A program made the position numbers and the translations under genes. Below, in pieces: positions 1-4,501 of a stretch of 5,586 nt of DNA (position 1 is its first letter; each line of letters begins with the position of its first letter). Where the stretch lies: the NCBI GenBank assembly GCA_014376325.1, contig JACMRP010000282.1, forward strand, positions 1 through 5,586. The letters are read 5' to 3'. The notes beneath the pieces are model-generated. The model worked only from the letters and a program-made list of their open reading frames with translations. It made no database searches and had not been told where the DNA came from. Origin of the DNA: Pseudobdellovibrionaceae bacterium (GTDB lineage: Bacteria > Bdellovibrionota > Bdellovibrionia > Bdellovibrionales > Bdellovibrionaceae).

Positions 1-28
1 GTATTCCCGGCGTCCGTGCCGGGAATAC
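1..28. repeat. Perfect 11-bp inverted repeat (hairpin), possible terminator stem or repeat unit
   Basis: Bases 1-11 (gtattcccggc) are the exact reverse complement of bases 18-28, separated by a 6-nt loop (12-17). The stem is GC-rich at the loop end and AT-rich at the base, as in an intrinsic terminator. No T-run follows on the plus strand (it continues cgaagacg). Any U-tract for the minus-strand operon would lie left of base 1 and cannot be seen. It lies 118 nt past the phosphoesterase stop codon, so it could end that transcript. It could also be an extragenic repeat unit. The stem may extend beyond the window edge. Confidence 0.5.
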
Positions 29-111
29 CGAAGACGACAACTAATCCATCTCAGCGAGTTTACGGAAAGAAACAATACGAAGGTTACAGACGAATCTTTG
101 ATGACGTATAA
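1..111 (+). CDS. Possible C-terminal end of an unidentified protein (partial, start outside window)
   Basis: Reading from base 1 in frame 1 gives 36 codons without a stop, ending at TAA (109-111). The predicted tail ends in a Lys/Tyr/Arg-rich stretch (YGKKQYEGYRRIFDDV) that looks protein-like, but the segment is too short to assign to a family. If real, this gene converges on the phosphoesterase gene, with 35 nt between the two stop codons. Against it: 36 open codons can arise by chance, the frame uses several uncommon codons (ATA, AGA, GTA), and a perfect 11-bp inverted repeat lies in its first 28 bases, which would be unusual inside a coding region. A competing shorter tail in frame 3 stops at TAA 42-44 and would place most of the region outside any gene. 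I do not assign a function. Confidence 0.3.
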   Translation, partial: VFPASVPGIPKTTTNPSQRVYGKKQYEGYRRIFDDV

Positions 112-146
112 TGCATCGTTTACAGGAACAGGACCTGGCACTTTTT

Positions 147-1367
147 CTAGGCCGCTTTCTTTTTACCCTTCGCAGGTTTCTTCACATCCAGTGTCCGTAC
201 GGGCAACGACATGGTCTTGGTTCCGTCGATGTCGTGGAACTCGATACTCCACTCGTCGCCAACCGGATTTTTAGACAGAACTGCATAGCCGAAACTTTTC
301 ATGGATTTCGAGTTAGAGACAAATTCACGCGGGACGATGTCCTGGAACTTTTGATTTACGATTTTTATGGGCTCTTTCAGAATCTCGATGTCGTCTAAAG
401 TTGTTCCGCTATTTCCTACGATCAATTGCAGCGGCAAATTGTCCGTCCGCAAGTACTGCGTGTTGTGAATGTGCCCCGCGATCATCAGCTCGATTTTATT
501 TTTCAGATTCGTCTTCAGTAAAGAAGTTCGCAGTTGATGATTCAGTACATTTAATTCACCGCCGGTGCGCCCGAACGCTAGCCCCGCGATTGGCTTATGA
601 GTGATTAGCCAGACGCGCTTTGCCTTGGTTGTCGCCACACGCGCTTCGATGTCTTTAAATTGCTGATCCCAGAACTGGGCGAACTCCGTCAGTTCGGGTT
701 TGTCGCTCACCGTGGAAGAGTCTAAATGAACAATCAATAAGTCCCCGAGCTGAATGTATTCAGTTTTTTCTTGATCGACGCAAGATTTGTCCCACTTTTG
801 TTCGCTGATAAGTTTGTAACCTTCGAATGCGCGCACGCACTCTTCATGATTTCCCCGAACGAACATCCACGGAGCCGCGGCAAAACCTTTTTCACTCGGC
901 GCAAAAAAATCCGCTTCCCAAGTGCGCCAGCCGTACCCGATCATATCGGTCATCTTCCGGCAGTCTTTGCCTTCGGAACATTGCTCGCGGTAATGATAGT
1001 CCCCCAAATGAATGATCAGATCTGGTTTTTCGGCCGCGATCTTGTCTATCACGCCCGCGTACTTCCAATCACTTGGATCTTTGCAATTCTGATAACGAGC
1101 TTCGCCGTCTTTGTTTTCTTTCATGCGGCAGCCGGTATCGCCGATCAGCACAATTTTCTGAATGTTCGCGGGCCCGATGGCTTTGGTTTTTTTAATCTCT
1201 AGATTTTCAAAACCGTGATCGCTGTTAAAGGCCTTGTCCGACTTTTGGACCGTGACCGAGTTCGCGACGTATCCAACTTCCGACAAAGAAGTCCATTTGT
1301 ATTCCTTCTTCGTAGTTTGGGCGCAGGCGAGAGTCATCAGGGGTAGGGTCAGCATCCAGTATTTCAA
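147..1367 (-). CDS. Exported purple-acid-phosphatase-like metallophosphoesterase
   Basis: This 406-residue protein should hydrolyse phosphate esters with a dinuclear metal centre outside the cytoplasm; the substrate cannot be deduced. All five calcineurin-like phosphoesterase blocks are present in their purple-acid-phosphatase form: GDTG (76-79), GDYHY (122-126, GDxxY), GNHE (172-175), a histidine in LITHKP (H257) and GHIH (298-301). The metal ligands therefore look complete. The N-terminus is a short hydrophobic signal ending around A14-C15-A16. It can be read as a lipobox (C15 as lipidated cysteine, though Thr at -3 is atypical) or as a signal peptidase I site after A16. Six further cysteines (80, 95, 130, 136, 177, 196) suit an oxidising compartment. 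The C-terminus is Lys-rich. The start is TTG at 1365-1367, chosen because AAGGAG lies 5 nt upstream; the in-frame ATG at 1353-1355 would be 17 nt from it. It is the third gene of the operon, 28 nt after the DUF1634-like gene. Family assignment is firm, substrate unknown. Confidence 0.9.
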   Translation of the reverse strand: MKYWMLTLPLMTLACAQTTKKEYKWTSLSEVGYVANSVTVQKSDKAFNSDHGFENLEIKKTKAIGPANIQKIVLIGDTGCRMKENKDGEARYQNCKDPSDWKYAGVIDKIAAEKPDLIIHLGDYHYREQCSEGKDCRKMTDMIGYGWRTWEADFFAPSEKGFAAAPWMFVRGNHEECVRAFEGYKLISEQKWDKSCVDQEKTEYIQLGDLLIVHLDSSTVSDKPELTEFAQFWDQQFKDIEARVATTKAKRVWLITHKPIAGLAFGRTGGELNVLNHQLRTSLLKTNLKNKIELMIAGHIHNTQYLRTDNLPLQLIVGNSGTTLDDIEILKEPIKIVNQKFQDIVPREFVSNSKSMKSFGYAVLSKNPVGDEWSIEFHDIDGTKTMSLPVRTLDVKKPAKGKKKAA

Positions 1368-1372
1368 GAGGT

Positions 1373-1378
1373 CTCCTT
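1373..1378 (-). promoter_or_regulatory. Strong Shine-Dalgarno site that fixes a TTG start
   Basis: On the minus strand the bases read AAGGAG, 5 nt before the TTG at 1367-1365. The next in-frame ATG is four codons further on and too far from this site, so the site decides the start of the phosphoesterase. It lies in the 28-nt gap after the DUF1634-like gene, so the phosphoesterase can be translated independently of its upstream neighbour. Confidence 0.75.
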
Positions 1379-1395
1379 CAAGTTGAAGTCGTTCG

Positions 1396-1764
1396 TCACA
1401 GTTCGATACCTAAAGAGAAGCTAATGATTAAAGCGGCAAAGACAAAAAACGCGATGCCTGAAAGCAGCCGTTCTTTCTGTCGCCAAAATAAGATCGCGGT
1501 CATCAACACACGTGAGAGCGGCAAACTTATCAGCAAAATAAGCCCCGCGTAAGCGGTCAGCAATCCCCACACCTTGTCCCGCCAAGCGTATCCGATACTG
1601 TGCACAAAGGTGACTTCACGGTAGTCATGAAACGCCAGCAGGGGATTCTGGGTAAAATCCAGCATCGACATCCAGCCGACAAACATCAAGGCGCCCGCGA
1701 GCATGACACCGTAACGTAATAGTTTTGAAATACGATATTCTAGCGTGATGATATTCTTGTTCAT
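1396..1764 (-). CDS. Small three-helix membrane protein of the DUF1634 type
   Basis: The 122-residue protein has three predicted membrane segments, at about residues 14-34, 66-92 and 99-119, with a short charged N-terminus. The early ISKLLRYGVMLAG segment, the LISLPLSRVLMTAILFWRQK block after the second helix, and a final hydrophobic helix ending SLG match the pattern I associate with DUF1634. Genes of that family commonly sit beside TauE/SafE permeases, as here. Its ATG (1764-1762) overlaps the permease TGA in an ATGA arrangement, and GAAGGG (1776-1771) lies 6 nt upstream inside the permease gene, so the two are probably translationally coupled and made in matched amounts. A role as an accessory subunit of the permease is inferred from this pairing; no biochemical function is established. 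Family recognition is by motif pattern only, strengthened by the neighbour. Confidence 0.8.
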   Translation of the reverse strand: MNKNIITLEYRISKLLRYGVMLAGALMFVGWMSMLDFTQNPLLAFHDYREVTFVHSIGYAWRDKVWGLLTAYAGLILLISLPLSRVLMTAILFWRQKERLLSGIAFFVFAALIISFSLGIEL

Positions 1765-2588
1765 GCAAGGCCCTTCAGGATCATTTGGATCGAGACGACC
1801 GCAAGCACGACCACAAAGATTTTGCGGATTAGGCTTGCCGGCATGCGCACCATCATTTTAGCGCCGAAATAAGAGCCGATGATGATGCCGACCGAAACGG
1901 GAGCGGCGATTTCGGGGCGAATGTCGCCACGTAATAAATACGCTCCGGCGCTGGCGGTAGCGGTAACGCCGATCATAAAGTTAGAGGTCGCTGAAGAAAC
2001 TTTCATCGGAAGTTTCATCGCGCCGTCCATCGCCAAAACTTTAAAAACGCCGCTGCCGATACCGAGAATGGCCGAAAGGATTCCTGCAAAAAACATCGCG
2101 AGCAGTCCCAATGGAACGTGCGCCACCTTATAAAATGTCGGAACTCCGCCGATGCCGGGATAGGATCCGGCCAGTTTTAATTTTTTGGACCACGGGTGAT
2201 CTTCGAAGCTCACATGCTCTTCGCGACGTCGCAACATCATCAGTGCAGAGAAAAGTAGAAAGCCCCCGAAGAGCATAAATAAATGCCCGCTTTCGATTTT
2301 CTTCGCGATCAAAAATCCAACAATGGCGCCGGTTACGGTGCCTACTTCAAGTAACACTGCAACTCTGAGATTTGTAAGATTGTCCTTCAGGTAGCTCGCC
2401 GCCGCGCCCGAGGAAGTGGCGACAATCGAAATCAAACTTGCCGCAATCGCGTACCGAATGTTGACGTGAAATAGCAAAGTTAACGTCGGAACAATAATGA
2501 CTCCGCCGCCGAGTCCTAGCAGAGAACCTAAAAAACCGGCTCCGATAGAAGTGATCAAAAGTAAAAATTCGTAGTACTGGGGATACAT
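1761..2588 (-). CDS. TauE/SafE-family (DUF81) membrane permease
   Basis: The 275-residue inner-membrane protein belongs to the TauE/SafE family, whose studied members export or import sulfite, sulfoacetate, taurine-derived or other small organic anions. The substrate here is unknown. The internal duplication typical of the family is clear: GFLGSLLGLGGGVIIVP (18-34) in the first half is echoed by GILSAILGIGSGVFKVL (169-185) in the second. Hydrophobic segments fill both halves, separated by a charged loop at about 119-140. I start at the ATG (2588-2586) because the glycine-rich first motif then falls about 18 residues in, as is usual. No clear Shine-Dalgarno site precedes this ATG. The frame stays open upstream to a TTG at 2681, which would add 31 polar residues unlike the family. 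It is the first gene of the minus-strand operon and overlaps the DUF1634-like gene by ATGA. Confidence 0.9.
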   Translation of the reverse strand: MYPQYYEFLLLITSIGAGFLGSLLGLGGGVIIVPTLTLLFHVNIRYAIAASLISIVATSSGAAASYLKDNLTNLRVAVLLEVGTVTGAIVGFLIAKKIESGHLFMLFGGFLLFSALMMLRRREEHVSFEDHPWSKKLKLAGSYPGIGGVPTFYKVAHVPLGLLAMFFAGILSAILGIGSGVFKVLAMDGAMKLPMKVSSATSNFMIGVTATASAGAYLLRGDIRPEIAAPVSVGIIIGSYFGAKMMVRMPASLIRKIFVVVLAVVSIQMILKGLA

Positions 2589-2672
2589 GCGAAGGTTGTA
2601 GTCTTTGATGGAACTTGCGTAAATCTCTAAGAAAGTTTGACGTATCGTGACGCGAACCTTGATAAAAAAATA

Positions 2673-2701
2673 ATGACACAATCTTGAAGCTTCGTTCTAC
2701 T
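2673..2701 (+). promoter_or_regulatory. Candidate sigma-70 promoter for the TolQ/ExbD/TPR operon
   Basis: ATGACA (2673-2678, five of six matches to TTGACA) and TCTACT (2696-2701, four of six matches to TATAAT) are separated by 17 nt. This predicts a transcript start near 2708 and a leader of about 36 nt before the ATG at 2744. An 8-bp palindrome, GAAGCTTC (2686-2693), lies in the spacer and could be an operator or chance. The region between divergent genes (2589-2743) must hold promoters for both operons; I could not find a convincing minus-strand promoter for the permease gene in it. Confidence 0.35.
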
Positions 2702-2743
2702 TTAGTTTAGTGAAAGAATTTGATCACATAACGGGGGAACAAC

Positions 2744-3454
2744 ATGGATGTACTTTCTAAGATCTCATTGGCATTTGAACACGGCGGTTTTTGGATGTGG
2801 CCGATTCTGATGATCCAAGTCGCGTCGATCGCTATTATGATAGAGCGCGCTTACGCTCTCTTCTTTAAACGAAAATTAGATCAGCACACGATCGCGGCTG
2901 GCTTCGAAGACGGCATTCGTCGCGGCGAACTAGACCAGGTCATCAATAAGGCAACGGCGCTTGAAGCCACATCACCTGTTGCGAAAGCCGTGATTGCGGG
3001 CGCAAAAGCGGCGAAATTCATGGGCGGCAAAGACGAAATCCAAGGAAAAATGGATGAGGTTTTGGTTGCAGAAAATGCGAACCTCGATCGCCGCACCGGT
3101 TTCTTATCTATGTTAGGGAACGTCGCAACCCTCACGGGACTTCTTGGAACTATCACGGGAATGATTAAATCCTTCGCGGCGGTTTCGTACGCAGAGCCTT
3201 CGCAAAAAGCGGCCTTACTTGCTGCGGGTATTTCTGAGGCAATGAATGCGACGGCGTTTGGTTTGATCGCGGCGATCCCGGCCCTCGTGGCCTACGCGAT
3301 TTTACAGAACCGTGCGAATCGCTTAGCGGATGATTTAAATCACAGCGCATTGAAAGCCTTCAACTGGTTGTCATATAGTTACGAGCCGGTGGGATTCAAG
3401 AGCTTCAAGAACCATGACGGTCTCGGCAAATCACAACCTGAAATCAACGCGTAA
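2744..3454 (+). CDS. MotA/TolQ/ExbB proton-channel family protein (AglR-like)
   Basis: The 236-residue inner-membrane protein is expected to form the oligomeric proton-channel scaffold that surrounds ExbD/TolR-type subunits and converts the proton motive force into work. Three membrane helices fit the family: about 17-41, 118-147 and 160-190, with the large cytoplasmic loop between the first two. The hallmark family region is present: the TLTGLLGTITGMIKSF block (129-144), then GISEAMNATAFGLIAAIPALVAY (162-184, given here in part as AMNATAFGLIAAIPAL), including the conserved polar Thr residues of helices two and three (near 136-138 and at 170). The C-terminal tail after about 210 is short and polar. 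The ATG is preceded by GGGGGA (2733-2738) at 5 nt. It is the first gene of the plus-strand operon and the next start follows 11 nt after its stop. Two ExbD-type genes follow, as in the AglR-AglQ-AglS gliding motor of Myxococcus; family is certain, that specific orthology is inferred. Confidence 0.93.
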   Translation: MDVLSKISLAFEHGGFWMWPILMIQVASIAIMIERAYALFFKRKLDQHTIAAGFEDGIRRGELDQVINKATALEATSPVAKAVIAGAKAAKFMGGKDEIQGKMDEVLVAENANLDRRTGFLSMLGNVATLTGLLGTITGMIKSFAAVSYAEPSQKAALLAAGISEAMNATAFGLIAAIPALVAYAILQNRANRLADDLNHSALKAFNWLSYSYEPVGFKSFKNHDGLGKSQPEINA

Positions 3455-3465
3455 GAGGGTGACCG

Positions 3466-3921
3466 ATGCGAAAGCACAGGAAGCATCTCGATTTTGAAAT
3501 CAATCTGATCCCGTGCATCGACTTGTTGAGCGTCTGTATTTGCTTTCTTTTATTGACGGCAGTCTGGCTCAACATCGGTTCGATGAACGTGAAGCAAGCC
3601 GTCGGCGGGCAATCGCAAGCCGATACGGTCAAGAAGCCTCTTTTGTGGGTCTTCATGTCCGAAAGTGGCGAGCTCAAGTTCAACGTTCAGCAGTCTTCGT
3701 TAATTCCGTCGGCTTTAGCAAATCTAAAGCTTCCTGGCATTGACGGGCACGCGAACGTTGCCGAACTCAGCAAAGTGATCAGTCAGTTAACCACCAAAGA
3801 TCCAAGTTTGAAAACCGCTCTGATTCAACCGCAAGCGAAGTCTTCGTATGAAGAAATCATCGCTTTGATGGATGAATTCAAAAGGATCGGGATGACGGAC
3901 TTGGGTGTGGCTCCGCTTTAA
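3466..3921 (+). CDS. ExbD/TolR-family biopolymer transport protein, first copy (AglQ/AglS-like)
   Basis: The 151-residue protein has the ExbD/TolR layout: a short basic cytoplasmic N-terminus (MRKHRKH), one membrane helix (about 15-37) and a periplasmic domain. The proton-carrying aspartate is D19 in INLIPCIDLL, matching the INVTPFID-type motif of ExbD. The C-terminal half ends in the typical TolR/ExbD fold pattern (SSYEEIIALMDEFKRIGMTDLGVAPL, about 126-151; the Y-x(6)-MDEF part and the final DLGVAPL are the key pieces). Three cysteines (17, 24, 26) lie in or beside the helix, one of them two residues before the aspartate, which is unusual for ExbD. The ATG follows the TolQ-like stop by 11 nt, with GAGGG (3455-3459) upstream. 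It should assemble with the preceding channel protein and probably with the second ExbD protein. Function in motility, envelope integrity or uptake cannot be separated by sequence. Confidence 0.9.
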   Translation: MRKHRKHLDFEINLIPCIDLLSVCICFLLLTAVWLNIGSMNVKQAVGGQSQADTVKKPLLWVFMSESGELKFNVQQSSLIPSALANLKLPGIDGHANVAELSKVISQLTTKDPSLKTALIQPQAKSSYEEIIALMDEFKRIGMTDLGVAPL

Positions 3922-3927
3922 GGGGGA

Positions 3928-4431
3928 ATGATGTTAGCTAGTCAGAGTGTCTTGAACGAAACGGCTTTGCAAACGGCGATCGGCTCCCAGTCTTACATTC
4001 AGCCGAAGCACGGCAAATGGAAGCGAAATCTTGCCGCCGATTTGCTTTTAACTGCTTTGATCGACGCGTTTTCGATCTTGGTAATTTTCTTGCTCATGAG
4101 TTTTTCGAGTACGGGCGATATGTTGTTCATTGGTAAGGGGCAAGAGCTTCCGAAAGCGGCGCGGACCGAGCTGTTGGAGCGAAACCCGGTGGTAAAACTT
4201 CAAGAAGGCAAAATCTTTCTCGAAGAAAAAGAAGTCGGCGTAGAAAGTCTGGTTGGAACTTTATTAGAACTTCGAAAGCAATTCGCGGCAAATCATCCGG
4301 GTGAGGAATACCCGGGCGTTTTGATGATCCAAGGGGATCGCCGCTTAAAGTACGAAGAATTGAACCAAGTTATTTTAGCGGCGTCGCACGCAGGTTACAG
4401 CGACATCCGTTTCGCGGTGTTAGTAAAGTAA
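3928..4431 (+). CDS. ExbD/TolR-family biopolymer transport protein, second copy (AglS/AglQ-like)
   Basis: The 167-residue protein is a divergent second ExbD/TolR homologue. Its single membrane helix (about 39-59) carries the expected aspartate, D46, in LLLTALIDAFSILVIFLLM. The periplasmic part ends with the family pattern LMIQGDRRLKYEELNQVILA, then HAGYSDIRFAVLVK. Unlike the first copy, it has an N-terminal cytoplasmic extension of about 35 residues, ending in a basic stretch (KHGKWKRN), before the helix. ATG codons at 3928 and 3931 are adjacent. The Shine-Dalgarno-like AGGGGGA (3921-3927) directly abuts the first, so the second ATG may be the true start. The site overlaps the stop codon of the first ExbD gene, which suggests translational coupling. 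Low similarity between the two copies argues for distinct roles in one complex, as with AglQ and AglS, instead of a recent tandem duplication. Confidence 0.9.
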   Translation: MMLASQSVLNETALQTAIGSQSYIQPKHGKWKRNLAADLLLTALIDAFSILVIFLLMSFSSTGDMLFIGKGQELPKAARTELLERNPVVKLQEGKIFLEEKEVGVESLVGTLLELRKQFAANHPGEEYPGVLMIQGDRRLKYEELNQVILAASHAGYSDIRFAVLVK

Positions 4432-4458
4432 GTGCGCTCTTGCAATGGACTGTAAGAT

Positions 4459-4485
4459 GGGTCGCCGGTCAAAAGGCCAGCTCCC
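4459..4485 (+). other. Imperfect hairpin just before the TPR gene's ribosome-binding site
   Basis: Bases 4464-4470 (gccggtc) can pair with 4475-4481 (ggccagc) around an AAAA loop, with one C-A mismatch and one G-U pair. Two further G-C pairs (4460-4461 with 4484-4485) can form across a small internal loop. No T-run follows, so it is not an intrinsic terminator. It ends 2 nt before AAAGGA (4488-4493), the ribosome-binding site of the TPR gene, so it could tune translation or mark an mRNA processing point within the operon. Regulatory function is inferred only from position. Confidence 0.3.
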
Positions 4486-4501
4486 GTAAAGGATGCATGT
4501 T

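Noticed and set aside
107..112. Perfect TATAAT on the plus strand, with GTTACA (83-88) 18 nt upstream, pointing into the antisense of the phosphoesterase gene
   Set aside because: The -35 match is only four of six, no gene lies downstream on that strand, and the bases overlap the TAA of the possible gene end. A chance match is as likely as an antisense promoter.
123..146. Possible terminator: CAGG (123-126) pairing with CCTG (134-137), followed by a short T-run at 142-146
   Set aside because: The stem is only 4 bp with a 7-nt loop and is separated from the T-run by 4 nt, so it is too weak to call.
771..1202. Plus-strand open frame of 143 codons opposite the phosphoesterase gene
   Set aside because: It lies wholly antisense to a gene with a complete set of catalytic motifs and shows no recognisable family pattern.
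2347..2679. Minus-strand open frame of 110 codons overlapping the permease gene in another frame
   Set aside because: It covers the strongly conserved first half of the TauE/SafE protein and its translation is low-complexity Arg/Ser/Phe-rich, as expected for an out-of-frame reading.
3466..4431. Recent tandem duplication as the origin of the two ExbD genes
   Set aside because: The proteins share only the general family layout and the membrane aspartate; sequence, length and N-termini differ too much for a recent duplication.
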